Positions 1-13,368 are shown, counted from the first letter of the stretch. The stretch: 64,000 nucleotides of DNA from Massospora cicadina (GCA_022478985.1 JAKSZP010005280.1:248001-312000); one strand, 5' to 3'. Program-made: numbers and translations. Notes: generated by a model from the sequence alone, not told the origin.

Positions 1-499
1 AATAAGAAAGAAAAGATGCTCCCCTCACCTGGGACATAAATCTCTTTAAATGACAGTTTGAATGTGCCATTGGGGTGTTAGTGGGTGAACAATGTGAACT
101 GACATTGGGGGACGTTTTCATCTAAAGAGGAACTGTTACTGCTGGATGTTTAACAAGGGTGGAGGGCAATCACTTTATTTTGTAAGCTGTTGATATCCTC
201 AATTATTTAATATACCCAATAATGTTCAGCACAAAGAGCTAATTTTCTGGCAACAAGAGGAGTTAACTGCCAAATTTTGCTTTTGAGCTTGGTAGTCACA
301 TCTTAAAGTTCAAGTTGGTGTTGCTCAAGGGCGAGAATTTATTGCTCAATCCCTTGCATCATAGTAAGTAAATTTGTCAAGATTTTGAGGTGATCCTAAT
401 TTAAAAAGAGATATGATGTCAAATCGTTGTTGTTCATTTTTTATTTATTTTATATCTCCACTGGGAACTCAGGGTGTACCTGGCAGAGAGCATCAGTTT
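1..499. other. AT-rich sequence, no gene seen
   Basis: No reading frame of convincing length or composition and no recognisable domain on either strand. It may be part of an older repeat, because it abuts the H1 repeat, but nothing supports a specific call. Confidence 0.5.
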
Positions 500-1044
500 T
501 GTTGGGACCACAGTATGATACCACATATCCCTTAATTTGTTGAGGCCAGGGACTCAAAGCTCTAGGTCAATGGAATATACCTTGTTGCTTTTCTTGATTA
601 AAAAGTCTTTATTTCAAATACTACGTCTGGATTGGTAATTTCTAAATATGTGTTGTCCAATTTTAACTTAAAAAGGTGAAAAGAGAAAGTAGTCTTTATT
701 TGTATAAAAACAATTTATAAGGGAAATCAGGAGGTTACCTGGTCCATTCTCAAGAAGTCCAAGCTAAGATCTATAATTGTTACAAAATTGGGAATTCTGT
801 AACAGGCTTAGTAAATTGGTCAAAATAGAATTTGCTTATTCCATAGCTTGGGTTTGAACCCTGATATTAGGGAGTTTTGGGCGAGTAATATGTGAATGCA
901 TTAGTTGGGGATTGTTCCTAATGTCAAGATGGCTGAAACTCATCGGGGATTATCCCCAATAATGTTTTCAGCTATTTTGACATCTTTTTTTGATTCCCGT
1001 CATCTACCTTGTCTGAATTTCCAATTCTGGTAGGAATCCTGACA
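500..1044 (+). repeat. H1, solo-LTR-like repeat copy
   Basis: This segment matches 59070-59542 over almost its full length. Shared blocks include TTGGGACCA near the start, GGAATATACCTT, AAGTCTTTA, CCAAGCTAAGATCTA, GGTTTGAACCC and a GGAAT..GACA end. Both copies start with TG and end in CA, as LTRs do, and neither flanks an internal coding region, so solo LTRs are the simplest reading. The five bases on each side (AGTTT and TTCTT) are not a duplication, so the boundaries are approximate. Confidence 0.55.
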
Positions 1045-4000
1045 TTCTTTTCTGTATAAGTTTTTTAAAATCTGAGTTTAAGGAAGTTGATGACATTCAG
1101 CCCTAATGCTTACCTCAAGTTCATCTATGCACTGGGCATAATTTCCATGTTGTAGAAACAAGTAAACATAAAGAGTATGAAAAATGAAATCTGGGCATAT
1201 CCATTTATTTCACCCAGAAGATGGCATATTTTAGTGTTAAAAGACCTTCCTTGATGACTTCTCAGATATGAGATTTTGTTCTATTTTAACATCATCATCT
1301 GGGGGTCATCACAACAATCTTGATGTTGCTTGGTCTATGCCCTATCAATTCATATATATAGCAAACATCAAGTACTCTATTTACAATATTATCCTTGGTA
1401 ATGTGGTCAACAGATTCCATATTGGATTTCTACAGCTTTATGTTCCCCTGCAATAGGATTTTAAGGGGGCGTTTTCAGGGTTTGGATGGCAAACAAGTTT
1501 AAATTCTCACTATAAAATTGATTTTTAACAAAATGACAATTAATTGATCACCCTTGATTCCAGAAGTAGTAGATGGAGACAAAATATAAAGTATTTTATT
1601 GGTAAGCATCATCAGAAGAAAACTTGATAAGCCACCCCCTAATATGGCTTCTCAATCAACAACTACTTGGTCTTGGTGGCCTAGGATATTGAAGTTATGA
1701 GGCCATGGATGCAGTAAAATGTAAAAACAAAGTTATACATCAATACAGAATGACCATAAGGATCCTGATTGCAAAATCACAGAAAATTTATCAGTATAGA
1801 GTCCCAGCTCATCATATAAATATCAAACAATTTTACCTTTGATAAAGTTTGAAAAATACTCTTCTTCTTCAGCTACACTTATTTGTTCCTTTAATGTGAA
1901 GACTAGAAAACCTGAAAATGTCAGCTTTGATCTTTAAATAATGAACCTTGTCCCAAAGTTACACTGAAAGCTGATATGGTAGCAGAAATCATCTCTCTAG
2001 ACTTACCACAACTCTGACAAGCATATAAAGTTTTATAACTTTACTATATATTTATATAACGCTTTGAGTCCTAAACTAATCAATGCTGTTTTGAACTTGA
2101 AGTGATATAGAATTTTCAATTCCATGAGTATATGACTAGCATTTAACAAAAGTATGGTAGAAATTATTGCAGTTATATTATTAATAAAATCTAGATAAGG
2201 CAAAGGCTATGACAGTGGTTATACATTATTGATGGTGTGTAATTGATAAAATGTTTCTAAACTCCTTTTAAAAATAAACAACATGCAAATTTCTTAGGGA
2301 TGATTAGTATAGATATACTTGACCTTGGGTTTTCATATGACAAAATAGAAATTAAAGATATCTGTATTTATTTGGCTGCCAATGCATAAAGACAACACAT
2401 TTATTTTATGCTTCTTAATATAGCTTACTATGATTGAGTACATTTTTAGCTGGTGAGCTATATCACATATTATAGTAGAAGACATATCCTTTTAAAAAAG
2501 ATTTAAGGCAAAAAAATTTAGAGTTAAATATTTTTTGTAATAGCTATTACAATTACCCTATGTAAGAAAGTAAGGTAATCAAGATAAATAATTTAATATA
2601 TGCTAATACATGCTCCCCACCACCAATATAGCCTATCAAATTCCTCTAATCTTACCATATAATACCTCCTATAGACTTGAGTCTTTACTGAGACTGGTTA
2701 CTTATATAAAACTAAAAATCACAACCTCTACCTATAAAAAAGTAAATTTCCCAGTTATCTTGCAATGTATGCGGTGCCAATATAAAAAAATTTGTATCTA
2801 GTTGGATAATTAATTGTGTGCTAATAGATAGATATCTTTAGTAGTACATGATTCCTTAAAGGTAGTTAGCTCATTGAGGTGGTTCTAATTTCACCTGGAT
2901 GAAGTTTAAGTCTGGAATATGATTTATGAACTTAAAATGATGTAAGTCCCAAGATGAAACACCTTAGATAGTTTTACAAAATATCTTAAATATAAAAATA
3001 GAGGAAATAATATTATATGTATTAAAATGCAATCTTCCATTTCATTACATTAAAGCCATTATAGTTAGGCTAGCTTCATATGTGAGAACACGATGGATGT
3101 ATTTTATAAATCTACTGATCAAGTGACAAATATAATTTAATTTTGATAAGTATTGATCTTGCTAAAGATGAGTATATACAAAACAATCAAACTTTGAGTT
3201 TTTATGATTTATATAAAATAAGTATCTTAAATCTTCCACAACACTTTTAAATCAACTTTTGACTTAGGAAGCCAAAATTGTAGTATTTCTTTCAAAAATT
3301 ATCAATTTTTATCTTTATACGCCTAGGTCAATTTTCCAGTGATAAGATAGATAGAAATATATGGTCAATAAAGTACTAAAACCAAAGTTTTTACATGTCA
3401 CCCTGCTAGTTATAGTAATAACTAATACTTTATAAAATTTGGTAGGCAACATAATTCATGGTATTACCTATCTATAGTTGATGGGTTGCTTGATATTTCT
3501 ATAAAATGTTTTCATGATATACATGCCTTATATAATAAGCTAATATCATAAGGTATAAAAATTTTAATGAAAAGGCTAGCTAAAGAAGATTTTTTGCAAC
3601 TAATCATATTAATTATTCATAAAGGTTATTATTTGGTAAGCTACTGTAACAGATATGTAAGTGAGAGGTTACCTAAGGTTATGTAAAAAATAAATATGTA
3701 TATATATATCTGTAGATCTATTATCATTAGTCTACAAAACCATGTGTAAGAAAATTATGGTTCATATTGAATAGCTAGTTGTAACAACAATTAAACACTT
3801 GTCACTTTATGCAATTAAGCTTTAACCTTGAAGAAACTGGCTAGAAATCATTATATAATTTCAGTAGACATATGTTTTATGTTTTTAATTGATATTTGCA
3901 AGGCTATAGTATATGCATGATTAGATATAAAAGTTTTATCATAAATTGGTACAAGCTTATATTATTATATGGGCACCTAACCACTTATGTATACAGGAAA

Positions 4001-5886
4001 AACCAATTTTTAATATTAAGGGTTTGATGGGCTTTTCTATTATACCTTATGATCATCTAGTAATATAGGTCAAAAAACTTTATATCCAATATACCTCAAT
4101 TTTATATTAACATTCTATCATCCTAAGTTAACTCATGTATACTATGTTTGGTACTATAGTATATGTTTATCTATAGTACCACTTTACATGGAAATATATG
4201 CAGCTAGATACTTATAAGCAATATAATAAACTTATCATCACACCTGGACTAATTTGGCAATAAAAATTTTTAGAGACAACCTTTTAGATATCATCTTCTC
4301 AATATAGATCATCTAGCCTTTCACATAAGCCTTCTGGTGCTTATTATAGGTCTAACCTATATATCCTTGGTATCATAAATTAAATTTGATGGTTTAACTT
4401 GATTTGTCTCAAAAAAACTACAGCCATCAAAAAATTAAATTGGTTAAAGAGCCTAACTTTGGGTACTATGTTTATATTGAGCTAAGTCAGAATGATATAT
4501 ACAGAAATTTAAGTGCCACCTTCTAAATTTTAATTGCCAACATGCCTTTTTGTCACTGACTTCTAAGGCCTCTATAGATATTTATATATAACTCATAATT
4601 GAGTTTCATCTGAAGAGCTAGAAATAAGTCTCTTTAAATTTTGACGTCTAATAAAGTTGTGCTGTCACAGGCTAGTGTTATGCCTACAAGTTTAAGCTTT
4701 AAACAAGTTTTTTTTACTATAATCTTACACCAAACTTGTTGGTTTAATGTTTAGCATATCCATGATATCTATATAATCATGTATTAAGATCTAACACCCC
4801 ATGCTAACTTTTATGTAAAGATTTAAGGAACCATGCCAAACTTGACTCTGCAGATGAAGGAACCTTAGATTGTTGCACAGATTAAAGTTGGAATGGAGCA
4901 ATCTATACTATATAGGATACACATATGGTTTTATTAGGGTATGTTTCCCACATTACAGTCTTAATGATAAGTGACTTTACATAATTAGAACTAGACTTAA
5001 GCTTTATTCCTCACTTCTATACTTACCTTAAGTAAAAATATGTGTATTTTGTCTAATCCTTCACTTTATATGGATGTTGCATTGTAACAATTGGCTACAA
5101 ATTTTTATTGTAAGCTATCTAGCATATAATAGACAATAAGGCTAAAGCTGTAATATCAGCTTCTTAACCTCATCCCTAAGAAACTTATACAGACATAGAT
5201 TGATGAGCAACCTAGAATGGCCAGAATCAAAATGAAGGGTTACTACTAGGTATGTTAGGTTAACTTGTGCTGGCTTGATATCATCTAACCCAAAAGTTCA
5301 TTATAGCCCTTTGTCAATTAGTTAAGTGGTGATGGTGTGCTGATCAGTGGCAATGCCATCAAGGTAAGGAAAATCTTCTTTTAACAGAACTTAATGCATA
5401 CTAACAATGATACTAGTGTCAGTATCATAATAGATATAGATCAATTATGAGGGATGCTAGGAAATAAAATTTTAGATATTAATGATAGCTTGTTTTATAC
5501 CTCTGAGTAAGTAAATGACCCAGTTATAACAACAGTCTATTTAAACATATTGGCTGGCTAATTTAGGGTACTCATTGATTAATGATAGAAAATTTAAGCT
5601 TGCAGAAGATATGTGCCTTAAATAGTTATAACACAACAAAGGGGTTCTCTCAATATACTAAAATAGATAGACATTTAACACTATGTCTAGGATAGGTTTA
5701 ATAAGCAGTTTATAATTTACTCACTTATTTAATGATAGTTGAGCAAATTAGCAACAATAGCTAAATGCTAGGGGATCTAGAGTCTAAAATAGTATTTCAA
5801 CCTGTATCATCATAAAAGGGGATGCTTAGTAGGATTGTGAGACGAGGGGTATAATTTTAAACATAGGTAGTGCATATATCATCCTT
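1045..5886. other. Long AT-rich, gene-free region
   Basis: About 4.8 kb of strongly AT-rich DNA, with TATATA and TTTATA runs throughout. The only reading frames are 60-65 codon accidents with no family resemblance and no splice-linked continuation. No LTR pairs, tRNA boxes or domain remnants were recognised. It looks like intergenic DNA or very old repeat sequence that can no longer be identified. Confidence 0.6.
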
Positions 5887-6724
5887 TTAGGTAGGTGGGG
5901 ATGGTAGGGAAGAGGTTAAAGAGCAGGTATTGCAACAGCTGCTGATAGTTGAGCTTGATTTTATCTTGCTGTATGAGCAGAAAAAGTTATGGAAGGGCTT
6001 TGGCTTTTCGACTGGAGGTGAAGAGAAAAGGGTGGGCTCAACAGGAATATCTAATTGGCTGTTTGGTTCTGAAGCTGATCCTGAAGAGCATAAACTATTT
6101 TCATCCAGTTTATAGTCCTCTTTTTGAGCAAGAGTTTTATCAAGTATTGGAGTTGATCTGGATCTGGATCTAATAACCTGTTTAGGATAAGAGAGGGGTA
6201 TAGTTGTAGTGAGTGTGGGGGTAGAGTGGTTAGTTAAGATATGCTGTTGAAGGAGTGTAACTGCTCCCATATTATGTTTAGCAAGGGCAACTGATAGTGG
6301 GGTAGAACCATACTTATCAACCACATTTGCCTGGGCCCCATTCACAAGAAGTAAATGGATGAGGTCAACGTTGCCATTAGCAGCAGCAAAATGGAGGGCT
6401 GAAGAGCCTAGTTCATCACTGGCCCTTGAAGTTAAAAGGCTCCCAGATAAACGTCTAGGGCGCCTAGAAAAAGCTTAAATATAATATTAAACAAGGTTAC
6501 CTTCTTGCATTGACATCAGCACCACGTTCGATAAGATATTTTACAACAAGGGTATGGCCACCTGCACAAGCAGCGTGTATAGGCAGGAGACCATTTACAA
6601 CTGAATCGATAGCCTGGCCGTTATCAAGAGCAAACTTGACGAGACCTAAATTCCCTGAGGCAGCTCCATTGTGGAGTCCCAGGTTTACAGTTGAACGTGA
6701 CCTGAAGGGGAAAAGCTTTGACAT
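5887..6724 (-). CDS. Ankyrin-repeat protein, two exons
   Basis: Join exon 1 (6724 down to 6501) and exon 2 (6463 down to 5887) across a 37-bp GT..AG intron to get a 266-residue protein. Residues about 13-130 hold four ankyrin repeats: NLGLHNGAASGNLGLVKF, LLPIHAACAGGHTLVVKYL, SALHFAAANGNVDLIHLLL and a weaker GSTPLSVALAKHN. An Arg-rich linker (RRRPRR) sits at the exon junction. The C-terminal half is Ser/Thr-rich with Pro-rich patches and looks disordered. I recall that fungal genomes commonly carry a related protein beginning with an FRSR..NLGLHN-type start; that is family memory, not a search result. The role is presumably protein-protein binding; partner and pathway are unknown. It is the only gene in the window without in-frame stops, and CpG is retained around its 5' end, unlike the surrounding transposons. 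The start at 6724 is the first ATG of the frame and fits the family start. Confidence 0.8.
6464..6500 (-). other. 37-bp intron of the ankyrin gene
   Basis: On the minus strand the intron begins GTAACC and ends TTTTTCTAG. Removing it joins VNARR to RPRRLSG in frame and takes out a stop. A second AG nine bases downstream (CCCTAG) would give a 46-bp intron, also in frame, dropping three residues. No canonical branch point is obvious; TTTAATA is the nearest candidate. 37 bp is short even for a fungus. Confidence 0.65.
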
Positions 6725-8599
6725 TGTTGGAAATTTAGTGGTTGTAGGAAGCTTTTAATGGAATTTGTCTGCGCAAATACTTAAACCATCGCCCTCGTTC
6801 CTCACAGGCCTACGTACGCCTTTTCGTAACTCCATTTTATAAATTCGACATCAGCAGTGGGGGTGATGAATAATCTGAAACCCGACGGCTTAACTTCTAG
6901 TCAATCAAATAAATTTTATTTTTGATAAACCAATCATTTTCATTTAAATAGTTAGCGGTTTGCGCTATATTCCGATTATGGCGGATAAGCTAGTATCTAC
7001 TTTGATTCGAGTCTCGGATATTCTCAGGGGGTAGTTGATGAGAGTCTGACGTATGGCTTTTGTGTACCCAAAGTATCCAGTAGGTTCGGGTAGTTCCGGA
7101 TAATAGTAGCTTTTCTCATTGGTAGTAGGAATTGTGATAATAAATCCGATTTGGTGGAAGTTTCGTTTATGGAGGTTTGTCTGAGGATGATATTTCCGGA
7201 AGCGTGAATGCTGCCGTTTGCCAAACGTGAGTAAAGAACATCCATTATCAAGTCATCTGATAATTTATCCGCTTATGGATACTCTCATTGGGCAATAGGT
7301 ATCTGGCTTGAAACGTGTACCCAATTTCCCGCATTTAATTTGATATAGAACAGTAGTTGACTTGTCGAATCGAACTTGCTCGTTCCAAAAGAGCATGAGT
7401 TCGCGATTTGTTTGAATCTAGTTCAACTGATCCTTGCACTTAGCATATCCTCTGAATCCATCAAAAAGCAAATTTAAACGGCTACCAAAACACCTGAGTG
7501 AGTTGAAAATGTGAGATTAGATTGCATAATATTTATAGTAATGGTTTAAAACAAATATTTATAATCGAATGTCAAATCAAAATCTCAAATTAGTTTGAAT
7601 CTTTCTGCAGCGTAGATTCAAATAGTTATTTAAGCGATCACCCTTTTACACCCGTTCAAAACCTTAAATGGAATGAAGTTGTTTTTCGTAGAACTAAAAC
7701 CATATGATGGTAAAGTCATATCAAAGACTAGCTAATATCACGTTAATATTATATACTCGTTGCCGCCCTGCATCGCTATGGTAATCTACCCTTCGCTTAT
7801 TCAATAAATTACTATTAAAGTTTCAAGTCCATGTGGCAATGTGACTCATCTTAAAATCTGATTAGGTTTATTATGGGGTGATTCATCGGCTCCATGTGTA
7901 TCAAAAACCTATTCTATTAAAGATGGCTTAACTCTAATTGATATTTCCAGTATGAGTTAAATATAGTATGGAGTATCCGGTGTGAACAATGTAATCAAAT
8001 ACATGCCTAATAAATTCTTCCAAGTCAGACGCTTAGCTGGGGTCAACTAATTCGATTAGATGCTTAGAAAAGCCTAGCTTAACTTGGTATCATCTCTTAT
8101 ATAAAATATTAAAGTATTTTAATAAATTACGCATGGTATAATCCCTGCCTATAAAAGTTTATACTACTTATTTTCACTGCCGCTTCTTTTTAAAAAGAGT
8201 TGCTTTAAACCCTGGCTTTACCAAAGGCTTGATTTATCTTAATTTTTTTAGATTTGATATTAGAAACAGGTAGAGAAATCATATAATTATCTAATCAATA
8301 AACTTACTCATATTAAGACTAGTTTTGGTAATTAAAATAGTTTTTTATATTATGTAATTAAATAAAAATCTATCTGGATACTTACTCTAAAGTTTGTCAT
8401 TTTAAATTTATGTAAACAATAATATCTTATTATATATATCTATAAGCTAAAGCTGACAGTTTTATATGTAGAAAAAAATTTACTTGCCATATAATTGCAA
8501 TCTATGACACAAATAGAATTTTTATTGTCATATAGATAGAGCATGTATAAATGCATTATTCCATTAAATAACTTAGTGAGTAAACCATTGATTCTTTTT
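6725..8599. other. Upstream region of the ankyrin gene, CpG-retaining then AT-rich
   Basis: The first 700 or so bases keep many CpG dinucleotides (CGTACGCC, CTTTTCGTAA, TTCCGGAA), unlike the CpG-poor transposons, which fits an unmethylated promoter region. A 75-codon minus-strand frame (7024-7251) lies here but has no recognisable domain and no supported splice partner. From about 7500 to 8599 the sequence becomes AT-rich with nothing recognisable. Confidence 0.4.
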
Positions 8600-8616
8600 A
8601 TTATTATAATTTTTTT

Positions 8617-8915
8617 AAATTTTAAATTTTAAATTTTAAATTATATTTGAGGTGGGCCGACCTGGGGACGATACCGCACCGATTGAGGGGAAATCGAATG
8701 AATGGGAAAGGAGGATAAAATCCGGGAAACCTCCATGCGCAGCGTATGATAGGCCAGAAACTCCATGGACCGCCTTTGCTATTCGCTATCTCGGTTCGGG
8801 GCATTGGTGCGCAACACCAACACAGTCATAGTTGTCCCCTACCCAGTTCCTGTACCGGAATCGAACTCGGGGAGGCAATGATAGAGGTCCCTATTCTACC
8901 ACGGGGTATCCTCCC
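8617..8915 (-). mobile_element. tRNA-derived SINE with target-site duplication
   Basis: Read on the minus strand it starts with a tRNA-Gly-like head: GTGGTAGAAT (A-box side), then GAGTTCGATTCC, a good pol III B box. An unrelated body of about 200 bp follows, ending CCCCAGGTCGGCCCACC, and then a simple-repeat tail of 3-4 heptamers (AAATTTT on the plus strand). It is flanked by near-identical direct repeats: ATTATTATAATTTTTT at about 8600-8616 and ATTATTATATTTTTT at 8916-8930, one base different in length. Head, body, tail and duplication together define a SINE. It is not a functional tRNA because the T stem does not pair. A short copy of the same family lies at 38441-38580. Confidence 0.8.
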
Positions 8916-8930
8916 ATTATTATATTTTTT

Positions 8931-10339
8931 AATTTTTCATTTAGCTTGTTTTACAAAACAAAGTATGTTTTTTAGATTGTGTTTAAGCAAAATAAAATTT
9001 TGTACCTCAAGTTAGAAATTTTATTTTAATTGTTTAATTGCCTAAATTTAAATATAACATAGACTGCTTACTTTAGCATAAACATAACAAATATAGTGAG
9101 TTTAACATAGATCATTTTTTGACTTTCTTGATCTGAATGGTAATAAGGAATTATTTAGATCTTGTTGAAATTTGTCCAATTATAAAGTATAACTATGAGC
9201 TCTTAACTTGATATTTAAATAATATTTAAATTTTTTCTAATTATTTTTATGGTATCAGCAGCTAAGTAAAAGTTTATTATGATATGCTTAAAGCTAATTT
9301 TTTGTGAAACAGTATATGGGACTATGTTTTCTTTAGATAATTTTAAGATCTCTATATTTTAAAAGTTTACTTTTTATACAAATTGAGTTTGAGCATGTTA
9401 TAATTTTATGACATGATTTATATTACTTATATATAGTTGTTATATGGTTGCCATGCTGTAATAAATATCTATCTTTATATAATGAAACCTATACAGACAT
9501 TATCTAAAAATCCACAAAAAACTAAAATATTATACTTGGTTTATATAATTTTAATATTTATAGGTTCTTAGTAAGTTACAAACTAAATACCTAATTTTTT
9601 ATACAGATCCTTAATTTAAACTTTTATATAATGATTTGCTATAGATAATCTAAAAGCAAGTCAAACTTAAATTGATAAAATGCCAACCTTTAGTTTTATG
9701 GGCAATAGATACTAAGATTAAGCTTAATTTTAATCAGCTTAGGTTATCTAAACTTATAAAACTATAATGGGTGTTTATTTTTAACCTCTTACTATCTCTA
9801 AGTAAAGTATAAATTATACTACTTTATTTATAGCAGATGTGTAGACTAATAAATATAGGTATAAAGATATTCTATCTATAAGCTATATCTTTATGTAAAT
9901 AAAATTCATTCTTGCCTCACATCTATCTAGTTTTGACTACATCTAAATGAATTTACAAACTTAACTAAGCTTTTTATCCAACTAATCAATGCTTCTTTTA
10001 TGTGTATTCCCTGATTACAGAATGCTTGCTTCTTAAACCATATTTTAGATATATGCCTGATATAATACCTTAGAAGATATGCTTAGATATAACTGATACA
10101 AGTTACATCTTAGTATAATCCTTAATTTTATAATCTGAATGATATTAATATGATAATATAAGCAATATAGATAATACCAGTCAGATTAAATTTTAAAGCC
10201 AGACATAATGTTACTTCAACTTTAATTTCAAGTAAATTATCATTATTATTTTTTATTTCCACTTGATCTTACTTTCAAACAATTTTGCAAAAAGGTTAAA
10301 TTATCTACATCTGTCTGACTACATCTGTTATTCAATTGA
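8931..10339. other. AT-rich sequence, no gene seen
   Basis: Strongly AT-rich with no recognised frame, RNA gene or repeat boundary. It separates the SINE from the ORF1-like pseudogene. Confidence 0.5.
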
Positions 10340-12058
10340 TGTCCTTGGATATGCTATCTGCTGCTCCAGTGTGGGCAGTGGTAATCCACCTCCCAGCATT
10401 TTCCACCCAGCAGGACAATGCATTCAGACAGGCTCAAACAGTCCACCAAAATTTATGGGCCATTTTATCCCTCCATGAGACTTAGCGCTCCACCTTATAT
10501 GCATCCACCTGACTCACCCTCATCCTCTTGCCCACCCAGAGCCACTATTCAATTTTGCCACTGTGTCAACTATAGGCATTTATTCCCATATGCTGACAAA
10601 GCAATAATCAAACTTGCTACTGCTGCCTTCACACCAGCTGGCTTTATCTATTTCTGCCCATCTAAGGTATATTTAAATGTAAGTTTCCAAACAGAGGAGG
10701 ATGCAGCAGCAGCAGCGTTGACCCCTATAATATATAAAGATACCCCAGTCCCCACTACCCAAACTCATCTCCCTGATTACACCACATTGGTGGTGTCATT
10801 TGCCAATCTTCCCTCACATCTCCCACCCCAAATTTTGTATAACAAGTTGATGTTGGGGCTTTTGGCTTATGGCACTCAGCCCAACTTAGTATTTACGATT
10901 ACTTCTGGTGCAGAGCACCTTGCTGCCCCTCAAGCTACTGCCACCATCATCCCAAATCACTCTGCAATTGCCCATCAAGATCTCCCACATGCTCACATTG
11001 CTGTGGTACTGGAGCATTTCTTTTGGGCTCATGTCAATAATGGTTAACAGATTTGCACCACCTGTTTTGATTTTGACCACTTAAAAGGTTATACCCCCAT
11101 GCCAAATCACCTGTTACTATTTTAGAACCCTTTTCAGCAGAATCTGAATGGGGCATTTTGTTGCCCTTCCCACCCAACATTCTTGCTTGATGGGCCAACA
11201 TGGGAAAGCACCCACCAAAACAAAAAGCCACACTCACCACCTGGGATCAAACTGACCAATCAGAGCCAGGCCTGGACCACCATTTGTACTCAAGCACCCA
11301 CCCATTCACATCCTACCACCCACCCAAATCCTGCACCCACTATTCTCATAAACCAAAAATTTCTTGGGACCTATTGGATGAGGTCAATGAATCAGGTATA
11401 ATGATCATGAATGAGGATGGTGAATTTAGTGAAAAAGGCTCAGATGAATATGATTGGACTAAAAGCTATAATTCTGATTTTGTTGAAATCCTCTCCCCCA
11501 GATGATATGCTCCTAAAACTAATGCCATCCCATTCCAAAGTGACCACCAGCTTTCATTAGCAGCGATGGCCTCACCCTATAGCCACAACCTCCACAAAGC
11601 TATGGCCCAAAATAGTTAGTCAATTCCATATAGAATTAAGCAGAATCAACTTCCTCCCTGATTTCCCCAAAGTAGCATAGGAGGAAATCAACAATTTGGC
11701 TAATGAAGCCAATAACGCTATCATACATGTTGCAGACCTAGAAAGATTTAACCCAACCTCTAAAATTACCTGGCAAACAATTGACAGCTTAGCCCAACTC
11801 CCAGATACCTGCATCCAAGTGGAACATCATGTTACAGAGTTAATTGAGGCTATCTTTCAAGCTAACCTTGAGGTAAGTAACTATTATTTTACTCTTCTCC
11901 AACCCCACCATATGGATGCCCCAACACCTCTGCTTTCAGCTTTTGTACGTTTCTACAACAAATATGCATCTGACACAAAGCCTGCACCTGAGGAAGAGCC
12001 GCCTGATCCTCCTCTACTGCATGGTGGTTTAGAGGCACTCCACTCCCTACCTTGCTGA
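10340..12058 (+). pseudogene. Retrotransposon ORF1/Gag-like protein, broken
   Basis: Three frames line up as one decayed protein. 10340-10520 carries a Gln-rich, helix-like N terminus (QQDNAFRQAQTVHQNLWAIL). 10418-11047 carries an RRM-like region (YLNVSFQTEEDAAAAAL, then TTLVVSFANLP and ILYNKLMLGLLAYG). At 11050-11090 comes a zinc-knuckle-like CTTCFDFDHLKGYT, in which the last Cys of CX2CX4HX4C is lost. 11200-11505 and 11696-12058 add an acidic region and a helical tail. RRM-like domain plus CCHC knuckle is the layout of LINE ORF1 proteins in fungi. No reverse transcriptase follows, so this is a fragment. A host RNA-binding gene is possible but less likely. Confidence 0.5.
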
Positions 12059-13368
12059 AGATTTTATTTTATTTTGCCTTATCACCCATTTGTATTGGGC
12101 TTTATTGCTTTGAATTGGGAATTTCCACCCCCTGGTCAGCATGCCTTGAATAAATTTAGAATTTTAGTTTCAAGAAAGCATTCATTGGCTGTACAAGTAC
12201 AAAAGCAACAGCATTTAAAATGAATAAAGCAGTTAAATTTGAACTTAAGTCACCATATTTATAGATGTGTTGTCTAATTAGGAGTTATGGTAATTTCTTG
12301 GTAAAAAGAAACTCAATAACAACCTTTAGGTATAGCAAGAGAGTTTTTCATAGCATTGGAAAAAAACTTTGCAAAGTTTTCCCCAGTCCAAACCCCAATG
12401 GAACCATATATATAATTTTGACCCTATTGGAATTGTGCACCATTTTTACCCCAAAATGGTAGGTATTATCATGTACTGTAAATTTCCATTATAGCCAAAG
12501 CACAGGAGAATTACTTAATTTATATTCACCTCCCAAAATTTGTCTCATAATTCCTTTTATAAATATAATATTGTAAATCTGTTATATGGCTGATCCAATA
12601 AAGATCATTTCTACTACATTAAATTATAAAATATAATATTCAAATTTAAAGCTTCAGTATATGAGAAAATATTATACAAGTAGCAACATTATCCAGGCAT
12701 ATCTGAAAGGAAAGTCTGATTAAGTTTAATTATATATCATATATTACCAATGATTATTTCTCTAAAGTTGAGGTGTAAAGATTCCAATTACAGCCATTAG
12801 GCTTGATAGAATCTTATGCCCCTTTCAGTCAAAAATATGAATGCCAATTTAGGCCTTACCCTAGCTAAGTTTGCCAACTTAGTCCACATCCTTGATGTGC
12901 GGTGGGTGGCCACTTCCCCCCAGAGTGATCCCTTCCCAACCTCAAAGCAACAAACCATAGACCCTTTTTTACTAATTCCAATAGATTTTTGTAAATAAAA
13001 TTAAAAAATAGTGAGGAGGTGCATAGCCTAATCAACACCCTAAAATCAAAGATAGGGTCTCAACTTAATTGAGTCAGCCATGAATAGCCTGATGAGGTGA
13101 CCAAATGATTGGTCAGCCACCCAATGGCATTAAAACTAAAAGATTTAACATATGAGACAATCTAAATGTTAATGGAGAATAATTTTTCACTACAAAAAGT
13201 ATATAAAGGGCCTCAAATTGAGGCACCAAGCAAAGCAAATTTTTTTCTATTATGACCCATGATGTGAACATCAAAGCACTGAGTATTAGATCAGGATCAA
13301 TTCTGGCAATATAGAAAGAGCACCTAACTTAGCAAAATCTAAAGGAATTTCTCAAACCATTCACCCAT
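12059..13368. other. Non-coding stretch between the ORF1 fragment and element A
   Basis: No convincing gene. Frames at 12265-12462 and 12816-12998 are short and have no domain. A TATA-like site (TATATAAAGGG) lies near 13200 on the plus strand, followed by a small palindrome (CCTCAAATTGAGG). A similar TATAAAGGGCCT occurs near 62013, so this may be the remnant of another LTR promoter. Confidence 0.35.

Noticed and set aside
1268..2801. 60-63 codon plus-strand frames in the AT-rich left part
   Set aside because: Length and composition expected by chance; no motif and no splice context.
7024..7251. 75-codon minus-strand frame as a gene
   Set aside because: No domain, no splice partner and no compelling start context. 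It lies in the CpG-retaining region upstream of the ankyrin gene, where frames stay open more easily.
8838..8912. tRNA-Gly gene on the minus strand
   Set aside because: The B box is good but the T stem has only two of five pairs and the acceptor stem does not form. The segment is the head of a SINE with tail and duplication.
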